DNA of 53,224 nt, taken from the NCBI GenBank assembly GCA_001632425.1, contig KV425606.1, forward strand, positions 165,797-219,020. Direction: 5' to 3'. Positions 32,860 through 44,021 of the stretch are shown here, piece after piece. Position 1 is the first letter of the stretch. Each line of letters begins with the position of its first letter. Below the pieces are notes generated by a model that was not told the origin of the DNA, ran no database searches, and saw only the letters and a program-made list of their open reading frames with translations. The stretch is from Neolentinus lepideus HHB14362 ss-1 (Eukaryota; Basidiomycota; Agaricomycetes; Gloeophyllales; Gloeophyllaceae). The position numbers and the translations under genes are program-made.

Positions 32860-34650
32860 GTACTGATCGCTATGAATCAGTTTCTCTTGAATAAAAAGGA
32901 ATGGTGCGCACATCTGCAAATAATATGCCATACCATTCATCGCTATTCATCGTATCGATGACTGTCGTTCGACTGCTTGTGCTCTTGATCTTTGTTTCTG
33001 TCGCGGAATCGTCTCAGAACTTCCTGCTGCCCTGGTCCCGGCGATGCTCCTACGGTCGCCTGTCATGTACTGTAACCACGCATCCCGGCGACACGTAGCA
33101 TGAATCTTCGTCTACAGGTGATGTTCTTTTGATACGGAGTACACTGAGGTTACTCAGTATTCTTTGGACAGCACTTGAACCGAACGCCAAGATGAGGAGG
33201 ACTTAGATTTGGTCGGGGCCGTACCGCGATGATAATGGTGCATGTCTCAACCGGCATGGACAGTGCGATGGTGAAGGACGGCGCAGAGATGATGTCATGC
33301 ACATTCCATGGTCTGGGTATGATCCAAGTCATGCAACGAGAAATCCGTTTCCTGTTAAAGTACTGGAGGAAGAACTTACGCAGCCGAGTCGAGTTGATAT
33401 CCAGGTCTGTATGATACCAAGCCTATTCCTCAGCACGACTCTTCCTTCGCCGCGCTTCATTCCCCGATAGTAAGACCGCCCGGACATAAAACACGTTTGT
33501 ACTGGTCCAGTCACGGTGCACCTATGCGACCGGAAGGTCCAGGCTCTCTACCACCCGCCATCATCATCTCTATCTCGTAAACGGCTGAGCAGAGGACGAG
33601 ACAAGCGGGTGCCCTCTGTGGTTCGCATACAGCGTAGTTTCGATACGAACGCAGTGCTCACAAGGATCTACGCTCTGCCACCTGGCATCGCGCAGAATGA
33701 CAAGTGGCTGTTCCAGAGCGAGGAGGGCGATCCAACCAATGCTAACGTCAAGCACATCGACGATCTTCCGCATCCCGGTTCTGGACGGCAGTGCTTCGAA
33801 CCACGGACACGGCTGTACCAGAGGCGAGAGATAGGTTCCCCATTCGTTGACTCATCCACCGCACCAATGAAGTGCGATTGGAGATCCTTCGGGTCTTAAA
33901 AGTGCGAAATCACGGATTTGTAGAGGGGTGGTCCTGATATAGCTGCTTCGGAAGCGACGGTGGCTTTGGCACCGCTCACAGCGGCCTATAGAGCATTCCG
34001 CTGAGGTATTTTGGGAGACGGAAGCGGGACGTTACGCGCCTCACAGTACAACTTCGTCGGAAATTGTCCCGTCGACTACGCTGGAAACTCGCAGCTAGCG
34101 CTATGCACACGGATATTCTACAAGTACAAAGAATCTGCGACATTATGGGCGAAGTATTCGCTTGGCTCTAGGATTCATGGCCGCACCTGTGATATTCGAC
34201 TGGGAGTCCATCTTCGAGATCGGCGATGGAGACTACAGCGGTATTCCACATTTCCTTTCGATGGTCTTTATCTGTAACGGAGATTATCGATGAAGGAAGA
34301 GGACAAGACCTGTGCCACGGGCACTGGACTGGCCATGTCGATGATATAATTTGGTCGGGTTTGTCTCTGTGGGTTCCCACCAGTGGCGCTTATCTCTCAT
34401 TCTGTGGCCCTCAACGGATGTTCACTGTCAATGACGGAGGCGAAGTGTCTTAATACGCATCTTTCCGGATCGAAGGGGACAGAACCAGGCTGGGGTGTGT
34501 GGGTTTAGTGTCGTACAAGAAAGCCACTCAAACGAATGGTCGCAAGCCCTTCATGAATCATCAGTCAGCTCCGCATCTCGCCTCGAGGATTGAATTATCT
34601 GGCGACAGCAATTCGGTCCCTAGTGCTGAAACCGGTGCTGCGTTATATTT
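32860..34650. repeat. Conserved block E, unit 4 (no gene recognised)
   Basis: Fourth and most diverged copy. The plus-strand frame with IFDWESIFEIGDGDY is still visible at 34,190-34,290 and ends in a stop at the same place as in unit 1. Other frames are broken. The fact that this tail is kept in four copies is the best hint that a plus-strand gene once ended here. Confidence 0.4.
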
Positions 34651-34713
34651 TGCTATTATATTTATATTCAAATGGCACTAGTGGCGCCCCTCTCCCCCAA
34701 CAAGGCGTCTGAA

Positions 34714-35262
34714 TCAATCCTCGTCCATATCGTTCCTACCAAGACCGCCACATAAGCGTCCACAAAGCCCGCAAGCAAGGCAAGGAGTTCACCTATCACG
34801 AGATTCATTCACACTGTTGCTCCACCACTTCCCGTAGTCCATGCCGCCGGGTGGTGCATCCCACATGTAAGGATCTTCAGTGCTTGCAGTATCGACTGTC
34901 ATAGGGGGATTCCACGGCTTCGTCAAGGCGACATCGGTGTCGTGGCACAGTACGAAGTCCTCAAAAAGGTTTGCGTCCACTCCACACTGAGGTCGAGTCA
35001 ACGGTGGGAAGGGGATTCCAAGCGCGATGTCGTATAGCTGCAGGAGGTTTGTTGTTAGAATGGACGAGTGCCTCATCTAACGACTAATTTTTAGTGACTC
35101 TTAAGAATGCTCAGAGAAGTGAATGCTATACCAGCGCGTCTGCTTCTATCAACTCGCCAAAGATATTGTATCCTTTGCAGCCTCACGATATAGAGCCTCC
35201 TGCCTCGCCGGATCTTCATTCCTCGCGATGCTCGCTTCGATCTCATCGAGCGCCTTTGGCAT
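34714..35262 (-). pseudogene. Gene C copy 4, N-terminally truncated
   Basis: Exon 1 is kept only from MPKALDEIEASIARNEDPARQEALYREA onward and then loses frame before YNIFGELIEADAL at the GTATAG donor. Exon 2 starts at 35,076 (MRHSSILTTN) and is open through TEDPYMWDAPPGGMDYGKWWSN. The last exon is NDMDED then stop at 34,714, which resembles the acidic ends of the X copies rather than the FGSRH ends of C1 and C3a. It occupies the position of X/C3b in other units. Confidence 0.6.
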
Positions 35263-35448
35263 GTCTAATGAACGGAACACCTTATAGAAGCGAGTCTTAA
35301 TCAGGTTCATGGAATTTTTCAGGATCTTTAGAGTGAGAGAAACTACTAGTGGATATGGCGGTCAAACACTTGCAGACTCCGAAGACAGCAGACCATCTCC
35401 GCACCAAGAGGTTTATTCCGCTAGATGCCCTCTTGCCATCAACATCCC

Positions 35449-35697
35449 TCATTCAGGTTCATTCAGTACTTCTTGTGTTGTCTGAGCTGCATCGAAATGA
35501 TTTAAGGAATACTTCCGAGGCAGATACATACACAGAAGGACCTCGCACATGTCCGGCACCCGCGGGTTTAACCACCTTCGTTTTCGTTGTTCTCTCGAAT
35601 GAAGGAAGATCAGCCATATACGCCAAGGAGTTGTTGTTGAACGTTGGTCGATCTTGCGGCATTTTGAAGCGGTTTGTCCGTGGATGCCCCTCAGCAT
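35449..35697 (-). other. F remnant, unit 4
   Basis: Minus-strand open frame matching the DNA of 27,840-27,930 in unit 3 (shared TGATCTTCCTT context) but diverging afterwards. No start codon or family identified; probably a decayed exon. The flanking 35,263-35,900 holds nothing else I recognise apart from the TATA-like element. Confidence 0.25.
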
Positions 35698-35773
35698 TGC
35701 GCTATAAAGTGACAGTTCAAATGCGCTAGCTTTTTCTTATCTGCTACATTCTACGCGAGTCCCGTAGTAAAAC

Positions 35774-35780
35774 ATTTATA
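35774..35780 (-). promoter_or_regulatory. Conserved TATA-like element, unit 4
   Basis: TATAAAT on the minus strand in a diverged version of the context seen at 6,581, 17,180 and 28,079, just beyond the 3' end of gene A4. Confidence 0.3.
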
Positions 35781-35921
35781 CAAGTGTACACCGAATAAGC
35801 TCCTCAACATTAAGATGCGCTTACAGCTCTCCTCCTGCCCCTGTTTGGCATGCTATCGTCCGAAGCATTATCTCACATAAATCCAAATTGAGTTCGCGTC
35901 TTCTCCTGATTAACATCAATA

Positions 35922-37571
35922 TTAATGCCGACATAGACGTAGGAGAGAGATGTTCTCCTTGTGTGTGTCAAACACGGCGGGAAGGAAGTCTGGAAAGTGT
36001 AACCAGAGCGGCAGGAGAGGAAGGGTGTCACAGTCTTGATCGCTCAAGGTGTTGGCCTTGACCCTCACAGTTGCACGATAGCTCAGATACTCCAAGAGGT
36101 CCAAATACTTGTTAGCCTCTCTCTCTATCACCACCTCTACGTCCTCGTCTGTCCTTGGATGGTTCATCTTCGCGAACCTCACCCGACGTTCGAGGCGCCT
36201 ATTCCCCTTGGTCGGATTCGGATCTTTGCGCTTAAGGACGCCCATAGGAGTCTGCCTGTTGCTGGTGCCTGTGTTGTCTCCCATAGGTACATCAGTCATT
36301 TTCTCCCCAATGCTGGCTGTCTGTAATCCGTGAAGACCCTGTATTTCCCCCCCGACGCGGTCGCCATTAGCGCCATTAGGGCGAGCACTCTAATTGGCAT
36401 CCTGCTTTGTATTTTTCTGGCACATACAGGAATGTTCTACCTTGCCGCGATCATCGCCGATGGCATGAAGCCAGGTTGACTCGACGTTATCGAAAGGTGT
36501 CAACAGGGTCGACGTGGTCGAGCTTGGAGGGTTCTCGGGCAAGACTGGCTCAGGATATCCATTCACGGTAGCAAGGTATAAGCGTGCCTGGTCGTCCTCT
36601 TCATGAAAGGGATTGAACCTGAAAGAACTCGCTCGGAGACGTGGGGGCCAATGGGTGACTAGCTCTGGTTCAGCGTACCCGCTGGCCTCATTCGAAGTCT
36701 GTTCGGATTCCAGGAGAGGAGTGAGCTCCTGAGGGTACTCCTGCGGCTGCAGATGTAGGCTCTCTTGCACTGTCTCAGGCTTGGTGATGAGAGTGCATGG
36801 TGAGTATACCTCCATCGTACTCAGAGGATGAGCCAACTGCGCTGTGTCGGTAGCCATTGGCATTGGTGGAACCCAATGTTGATGATACCCTGGTGACAGA
36901 GCGTTGTTGTGACCATATTGTAATGGGAAGTACTCCCGGTCGATTGTTTGGAGGGATGGATGTTGTGCCACCGCTGGCCCGGGTCCCACCCACATCGGTA
37001 CCTTTGACAGGGCGTAGTTCTCAGAAGACCCGTCGTAGCACTGATAGAAGGGTGGATGGTCAGGGCCCTGAGTATTGGAGCACGGCCAACTTGGAGTTGG
37101 AGTTCCATTTGCTTCCACTTGCTCAGTAGACTGACAGGAAAGATACCGCACTCCCACCAGACACGTTGGTCTTGGTGACAGATTCCACACTTCGGGGCCA
37201 TGTCCGACCGGTTTCTCATCCCTGGCGCGATTTCCGTGGCATATACTACCGTCTTCTAATGTTTCAAAAGTCCCGCTGTCGCGCGTTGTGGCCGGAATCC
37301 TCCCTATTTGCGTTGAGCGAGGTCTGCTATTTTTATGCTCTGTAAGGTGCGACTAATAACAGATCTTTTTAGATCCAGTCATCAAGCCTGAGACTGAAAT
37401 GTTCGTTCTTACCTGCGCATTCATTGCCGGCAGTCGCACGATTGGATCCCCAATTGCTGTATCCTCGGCTGCCACAGCATCGATACTTGTGCTGACGACC
37501 TCAGCCATCTCCAATGCTGGAAGATCGGCTGGACCAAGGAATGCCTTGCGTGAAGTAAAGAAACACGACAT
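35922..37571 (-). pseudogene. Gene A copy 4, diverged, one in-frame stop
   Basis: Exon 1 is 37571-37413 (53 codons, MSCFFTSRKAF start) and exon 2 is 37352-35922, joined in phase 0 by a GTAAGA donor and the family TTATTAG acceptor. One TAG at 36392-36390 interrupts the frame (KQDAN then stop), after which the same frame runs on through GGEIQGLHGLQTASIGEKM to RRLERRVRFAKMNHP, EREANKYLDLLEYL and LPLWLHFPDFLPAVFDTHKE. Without the TAG the protein would be about 529 aa. The N-terminal two thirds are strongly diverged but keep VTHWPPR..SFRFNPF. No GT-AG intron removes the stop cleanly by eye, so it is scored as a pseudogene; a premature stop giving a 317-aa form is an alternative. Confidence 0.6.
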
Positions 37572-37580
37572 CGGGCACAA

Positions 37581-39399
37581 TTACGGATTAAACAGATGCA
37601 CTGGGTTGAGTGTGGTTAGGAAAAAATACGAGCGAGTTTTATGGCTGCTGTTATCATCGATGAGATCGCACTTTTCCAGGCCGAGATGTTGGCGCTCGCG
37701 GCTCGCCCGTGCCTTTATTCCATATTGAGCAGCTAAAATCAAAAATCTACTGTTCGAACTATCCTAATCTGCTACATATCGATGAAGAACTTCGCGCAAA
37801 TGCTGGTGCAACAAAGACGAAAGTGAGCCTGCCTCATTGTTCATTCGTTTCTTTCACGCATGAGACATTCCATCGATGTATGGCGTCTCTGTACTCTGAT
37901 GTTCGAATAATTGTTCTCTTGATAAATTGCTGCTAGTTGCTTCACGTGTCTTCAGATATCCTTTGACATGGCTGTTGGCTTGGAGTTACCTCGATTGTAC
38001 GTAGTTCTGGACATAACAGCTGGCCGAGCCTGCTGAGTGCGATGCAATGTAATTTCACGACTTTGATACTTGTATCTGCCCATCTAGTGCTACATCCACT
38101 GTTGTCTCCGCTGAGTTCTAGTTTGGTGGATGTGGCACCTCTGTGCAAGTCGTTCTGAGGATGCCATACTGACCAATATATCTCTAGTTTTTAATAGAAA
38201 GCAATCCTGCAGGATGCCATCTGTCGCAGCCGATAGTCCGCAACCGCGTGTGGCAGGCTATAGGCGTCGAAGATTGTGACAAACACGTGACATCACATGT
38301 TCTTCTCGTCACGCTCGGATTTACCTTCTTTCCTGCATTCTCGCTAATGTACTTTTCGTCTGGTGCCTCTATATTCTCTGTTCTGTGCTAGATTGATTTG
38401 ATGATGACATGTGTAATCAACAGCTTATCGACCACGACCGTAGAAAACACTGGGATTTGAAAACTTGATGTCCCCTCGTCCTCGGATGCACTGCTGACGA
38501 AAAACAACAACAAGATGAACGCACATGTTCTGCTCAGATTGTCTTCGACCAATAAATTAATAATAAGATCTCGCTTTTGGGTAGTGCTCTGTAGTAACAT
38601 TATAAAAATGACCTGACCACTTTCGCAGGCACCTCGGCACAGTTGTGTACAAACCGTTGGGAGTAGTCTCTCGATGTAAGGCGCTCGAGCTACTCCAGTG
38701 GATCAAGCTGGAGGGAGTACCAATAGTAGCAGGAACTGTGATGATTGGTTCATAAATGCAGATTGATCTCGCTACAACGTGACAGTACTTGCTGTTGAAA
38801 ATCTTGTTAACGAATGAAGACACAGAGTACAGATATCTAAACAATAAGGGACATGTCCTCCACAGACCAAGCTGGCGATTTACACCTGAAAGTAGTATCA
38901 TGCTTCAGGACGAGAAGTGCGTGCAATATCGCATCTGTACAGGTCGGATCAAGGCCATCCATCTCGTCGTACCAGCATCGACAAGGCTATACTCCACTGC
39001 CACGCATTCGCGACATTGCTGCACGAGTGGTACAATATCCATTACTACACTGCCTAAGATATTTCTAGAGAAGTCTACTCTATCATAACGTCCACTATAT
39101 TGATCTAAATCTACGGAAAGGGGGGGAGCGTGGGAAAGAAGCAAAGGTGATAAATAGGCAAAGTTCTACACAGATGGAATCATAATGAACTCGAGGGCAT
39201 CAGATGGTTCGGCGCATCAGATGGCAGAGGAAAGGAGAAGGACGAATTACGAGCGCGAGTACTGGACGGTTTGATAGAAAAGCACGAGGTTAGCCGCATG
39301 ACCTCGCGACGCGCTGATGGGGTACGTACGGGCTATCTCTCTTCTTTTCCTTCCACCACCATCTTACCGTCTACACATCTTTATGCCTCCTCGACTCCT
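37581..39399. other. Intergenic stretch, no gene recognised
   Basis: About 1.8 kb between gene A4 and the F-box-like gene. Only short open frames in several directions, none with recognisable motifs or plausible splicing; it holds the right edge of the amplified region. Confidence 0.5.
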
Positions 39400-40332
39400 C
39401 TAAGCTTGTCGCCTTGCCTCCTCTCTGGCGCGTTCCCACATGGCCGGGTCATCCCACTGGCCATAGACACCTTCCATGACCACCAACCGTCCCACACCAA
39501 CTTCCCTCCCCACCGCTTCGAGCATACTCCAGACATCCGATGCGCGCACATCCTCTCTGGCGCCTACAGAGCTCGGGAAGACAGTCACTACCAAGCACTC
39601 AAAGTTCTTCCTCTCCTTCAACAGTGCCCGCACGTCATTCGTGAACTCGACATCGTTCTGCTCGTTGGCTCGCCCCCGCCGCGCGACTTGCAAGTGCGTC
39701 AGCGTACCCAGAAGGGTCGGAGATAGAGCGGAGATGGCTGCGGACGGGCTCGCATAGAACGAAGCAGGCTCGCAGAACCGCAAATGGGTCAGAGCCGAAA
39801 ACATTGCGTCATTCGTCTTGACCGGCTTGATTGGCTCAGGAGTAACACCCACTGGAAGATAAAAGGAGAGTGAGTTCTTCGGCGTCGTGTTGATGTACGA
39901 CAGGAGAGTGAGCTCGAATGGGGCGGGACCGGCGGGGGTGAACGGGTGCGCGACGAATGGGGCTATGGTTGCTGGTATCACGATACTCCTTGCACCAGCG
40001 CAGGCTCGCACGATACGCGCAATTTCCTCGTCCGCGCCCTCGCATGTCATCTCGAGCTTCTTAACGTGGGCAGCGAGGAAGGCATCGGGCTTGCGGAGGA
40101 AGAGGGTAAGCTCGCGGCGCGAGTGCAGGGACACTGAGGTGTAGAGAAGCAGGTCAACGAGGGCAGCAAGGCGCTTTGAGAGGGCATGGCAGGCGGGAGA
40201 CAGCGCGAGGGATAGGATGTGCAGCGCAAGCTCGGAGGGAAGAGTGGATAAGCGATCCGGGCCGCTCGCAGCCGTGAAGTAGATCGAATGCCCGCGGCGG
40301 TGGCGGGTAGTCGTTATCGCTGTGCTGGACAT
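39400..40332 (-). CDS. F-box-like protein, 310 aa (single exon)
   Basis: Uninterrupted frame from ATG at 40,332 to a TAG at 39,400, strongly GC-rich compared with its surroundings. Residues 27-46 read DRLSTLPSELALHILSLAL, the usual N-terminal F-box-like helix of many basidiomycete proteins that recruit substrates to SCF ubiquitin ligases. The rest is leucine-rich with alternating helices but no clear leucine-rich repeats; it ends in a charged REEARRQA tail. It lies alone between two long gene-poor regions. F-box assignment is by motif only; the substrate is unknown. Confidence 0.75.
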   Translation of the reverse strand: MSSTAITTTRHRRGHSIYFTAASGPDRLSTLPSELALHILSLALSPACHALSKRLAALVDLLLYTSVSLHSRRELTLFLRKPDAFLAAHVKKLEMTCEGADEEIARIVRACAGARSIVIPATIAPFVAHPFTPAGPAPFELTLLSYINTTPKNSLSFYLPVGVTPEPIKPVKTNDAMFSALTHLRFCEPASFYASPSAAISALSPTLLGTLTHLQVARRGRANEQNDVEFTNDVRALLKERKNFECLVVTVFPSSVGAREDVRASDVWSMLEAVGREVGVGRLVVMEGVYGQWDDPAMWERAREEARRQA

Positions 40333-42389
40333 CCTGCTCGATGCTGTTGGTAGCGGTGATGGGTAGTGGGCGTACTTGTCCTCCGGTGAGTGACTCGAAT
40401 GCTGCTAGTAAAAATTTGAAGGCGCTTGAGTATCCCGAAACGCTAGTTTGGGCGAGTTGATAAATGCGGGGATGGGCTCGGCACCCCGTCGGCGCGGCAA
40501 TTTCCGTTCGGGTTAGGCTCTGCTCGTCAGCCTCTTAACAACGCAGTGAGTGTTTCGCCATCACCAGTCATCGCTGCAATTTCTCCGCCTAGCCTGCAGT
40601 TGGGCCCCAAACGACCGGCTAACTAATATCTGGTTGCGGCCCTTGTGTCGAATATGAACAGGTTTGTGGACTCGTTATTACTTTCTAATCGATGGCTTTA
40701 CTCCGAGAAAGCACGACATGAAGTCTAGATGACTCGTTGCCCCCACACGGATCCACTTCGACTGGTCTCATATCACTTCGTTGTCGTCATATCACCTCCA
40801 CGTACTTGCAGCAGGGCGAGCAACACCTTCCCGAATAGGCGAAATTACTATCCTTGTTCACGACAAATATCGCAGGAACGACACGCATCGGGATTATTCA
40901 GGAACCAGGGCATACTTGAAATGAGACAAGGCTATGTTAATTAAAAGGTTCTGGAGTGCATCGTGAGTCTGTGTTTCGCGGTCTCTACGGTTAGGGCCTC
41001 CCATCACATCGGTTCTTTTCACGATCAACTGCTGGCTGGAGTTCAAGGATTCGACGGACGACCCTGGGTTTCTGTGATGCAACCTGTGGATGTTCTCGAG
41101 GCGGATGATCGGCTTTCTCGTGTTGATAGTGATGATATGGGGTCGATCCTACATTTTGTGACATACCCCCCGCTGGCCTTACATCATATGTATATTCCCG
41201 TGAGTCCCAAAACGCTCTTTTCGGTAGGATCTTGGTTTACAGAGTTTTATTCCATCAGCCAGACTTCGGCGTAGATCCAGGCTGAGGGCTGTTCAGACTT
41301 CTGCGGCGTGTCTTCGCCTGTCCCCCGCGTGTTGACTGTTGAGTGCTTTCATCTGTCTTGGTCTGGCTGTGATCGACGTCATCTTGTGTTGTCTGCTATG
41401 CCGAGGTCTGCCCGCTTCGTCACGCTCTTGAGATCCTGCACTCTGGAGATAGTCAAGCGGAAGCTGCGGTCATCTCTACGGGCGTCGCATGCTGCCCTGG
41501 CCAGGGCGACGCCAGAACGTGCCTGCTGAGGTGTTCGTGGTCGGCTATCAGTGCCAGCGTAAGCTGGAGCTCAGTTGGCGTCACTGTGGTCAGGGCTCCG
41601 CCGTCCGTCCCATCAATGCCTATGCCGCGTCAGTCTCGTCATCCCGTTGCAAGTCCGTTTGTCATGATGAGCGTTGCAAACCCTCCTGGACTCTACGAAA
41701 ACATCGTGAATGATCCCTCGACAGATTGTCGGCGGAGAGCTCTTTACTCTCACAAGACAACACGCTTCCTATTCTCTGTCCAACATCTAGCTGCTTTTTC
41801 GCTGCCAGACTCCAGTCCCGGGCACGCGACCAGTCACGTGATCATCGCTCGCGGTAGCTAGTGCTGTGCTGCAGTGGTTATATGTGGTACCCAGCTCGGT
41901 AGCACGCAGTAAATTCCTTGCTCCGAGATAGTTCTGTCGGCTAGGTATGGCCCAATATTCTTTCTGGCATGTCCCGTCATCTCAAGACGGGGTGCTCTAC
42001 TTTGGTTCGCTCTCTTTTGACCGGCGAACAAGCACATCGACTCCTGGCTTTCCGCCACAGATGACCATCTGCATCAACGCTAAGTCTGGTAAGCAAGCCA
42101 CCATGAGCATCGAGTGTTAAAAGCTGACCTCGTCTCCCTGCATGCACCCAGATGATCACCGCCAAATGGGTTTGTCCCGATATTGCCATCAATAGCGGGA
42201 GCACTGAAGAGCTTCCTGATCTTATTTTGTGTAGCTCGCCAACGCCCAGAGCTGTTTCCTGGCCACGTACGTAGCGGCTTGAAGCACCTGTTCTGTGATC
42301 GTCTGAGATGTCACAGCCGCCATGCAATACACGGATGGAGGAAGAATGTGTTGTGTCGTTTCAGTGGAGGTATAGAACTGACGCGGTTG
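40333..42389. other. Intergenic stretch, no gene recognised
   Basis: About 2 kb with several frames of 60-110 codons on both strands, none showing family motifs, conserved splice structure or codon bias. The first 200 bases upstream of 40,332 presumably hold the promoter of the F-box-like gene. Confidence 0.45.
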
Positions 42390-43490
42390 CTTCATTAATT
42401 AATTTCGCTAATGGGCGTGCGGGCGATGATACACCGCACTGAATCGGTTTCGTCCAACTCGGCGAAGTTCTCCGGTAGCTAGGGCGGCGTCATAGCTTGC
42501 GAGACAGGATCATCGTGGTTCTGGAGGAGTTGGGGTACGCCGGCAAGGGGAAACAGGGGCACGCTGGAGGCGTGTTGCCAGTCGAGCAGGCTGACGGCTT
42601 GCCAGCCAGAGTCGGGCGACCTCCAAACGACGATATTGCTCTGCTGGAGGTCAGGACGGCGGATGCAGAAATGACCGAGGGCAGGGGCCCTAGGGACAAG
42701 TGACGATGCGATGAAGGGTAGCGCTTCAAGTTCTCGATGTGGGCCGACGGCGACTGCTCCTGGTACTGGTAACCATCCCTCCCTTCGCGGCGGAACAGCA
42801 AGAGCGGTTGACCGAACTGCTCGAGATAAGCTAGTTCCTTCTGGCTGCTGCTACGAGCGCTGCCTCGGCGTTTTCGTCTAATCGGTTGGTTCAGGGGCAT
42901 AATTTAAAAAAAGGCAAAAAGCGGCGTACACGATCTCCGGTCTACGTCGAGCTGTGATCTCCTGTCGCACCACATAGGCAGTCTCGTGTCTGGACCAACG
43001 CAAAAACACTCGTCCTTGAGCGGGATGGCCGCCCTCCCGGCCACCTTCTCCAGGTTGAGGTCCGCGCCAGATCGAAACGATATCCGATCCCCCAGCTCCA
43101 GCCATACATCGCTGACTTTCGTACCTCTCATAAATTCCATAAAGATACTCAGTCTTCGCCGCGTTGTCCGACGCCGGAGAGTATCCGTATACCTCGGGAA
43201 CAGGCAGCCCATAGGAATGGAGGCACTTCATTGTGGCCACAGCGTAGTAGAATGGGACCGTAGCCGGGTCGGAATACGAGCGACGATTTGGATGTCATCG
43301 CGTAAAGTGATGAGGAAGGTACGGCTGAATCCGCCCTCGGCGAGCTTTGATAAGTTGAGGACATCAGCAGGACTTCGACCAACGGACTGCGCTGCAAGTC
43401 GACGTAGCCCCTCGACGTCGAAAACGAGCCTCCGCTCTACCTGGCGAAGAGAATCGTTAAATTTGAACAAGTTGGATAATGGATTACGGG
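42390..43490 (-). pseudogene. AIM9/aminoglycoside-phosphotransferase-like kinase, disrupted
   Basis: Minus-strand relic of a fungal APH-family protein (protein-kinase-like fold, related to yeast AIM9). Recognisable in order: RRLVFDVEGLRRLAAQSVG, the nucleotide-loop-like LAEGGFSRTFLI with IVARIP, YGLPVPEVYGYSP, FMEFMRGTKVSDVWLELGDR, IPLKDECFCVGPDTRLP, KELAYLEQFGQPLL, the catalytic-loop-like IRRPDLQQSNIVV, and the metal-binding-like LLDWQHAS. Frames change near 43,290, 43,145, 42,910 and 42,720, residues are missing after LELGDR, and a stop follows MTPP near 42,480. It cannot encode an active kinase. Confidence 0.8.
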
Positions 43491-43782
43491 TCAGAAATAT
43501 ATGCTATAGATCAACATGTATGAGACTTACACCCAGCGCCCTGACGTATAATCGAAAAGGTCGTCATGAGAATTTGCCATGACGAAAAAGGAGGTTCGGA
43601 CTTCGTATACTTATATTTTCGACGCAAAGGTCACAGGACCCAAACAGGACCCGTAGGATGCCATTATAAGGGACCAAGAAGTCACGCAGACTTACCAGCG
43701 GAATGGCCGCTCTACGGATTAACCTCGTCAATATCAGCACGAGCGGGAATTCAGCGGGGCGGCCTAACCAGACCAGTGGAAC

Positions 43783-43806
43783 TTGAAGCTTTGAAGCTTT
43801 GAAGCT
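43783..43806. repeat. Short tandem repeat, 3 x TTGAAGCT
   Basis: Three perfect 8-base copies upstream of the second F-box-like gene. A small microsatellite with no evident role. Confidence 0.8.
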
Positions 43807-44021
43807 TGGTGCTTGGAGCCTGGATGATGTATATCTAGTTTTTTGTTATAATGTGCCAAAGATCCGCAAATGAGCTTGAGATGCTGAGGAAAGTTTGCCC
43901 AGAGTTCGAAATCGGGAGTTGGGACCTGGACTCGCTCCGCCATCTGCATCAGGGGAGAAGTCTCGCGTGCCGTCTTTGGCCTACGACTACCGCATCAGCC
44001 TCTACTGGCACTGGGCTAACC

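Larger units (their letters stand above)
32118..37580. repeat. Tandem segmental duplication, unit 4 (partial, most diverged)
   Basis: Fourth copy. It keeps GCDH N-terminal exons, block E, a C-like remnant and a diverged A gene, but lacks recognisable B and D copies. Homology to the other units ends near 37,580, upstream of gene A4; from there to the window end the sequence appears single copy. This is probably the oldest or edge copy, which is an inference from its divergence. Confidence 0.75.

Noticed and set aside
1..37580. Mating-type (MAT-A) homeodomain locus, suggested by clustered, fast-evolving paralogues with helical N-termini
   Set aside because: No WFxNxR-type homeodomain is visible in any frame of A, B, C or D, and none of the expected neighbours (mitochondrial intermediate peptidase and the like) is present.
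1..37580. Repeat-induced point mutation as the cause of pseudogenes
   Set aside because: The lesions are mostly small indels and deletions, and differences between copies are not dominated by C-to-T changes as far as can be judged by eye.
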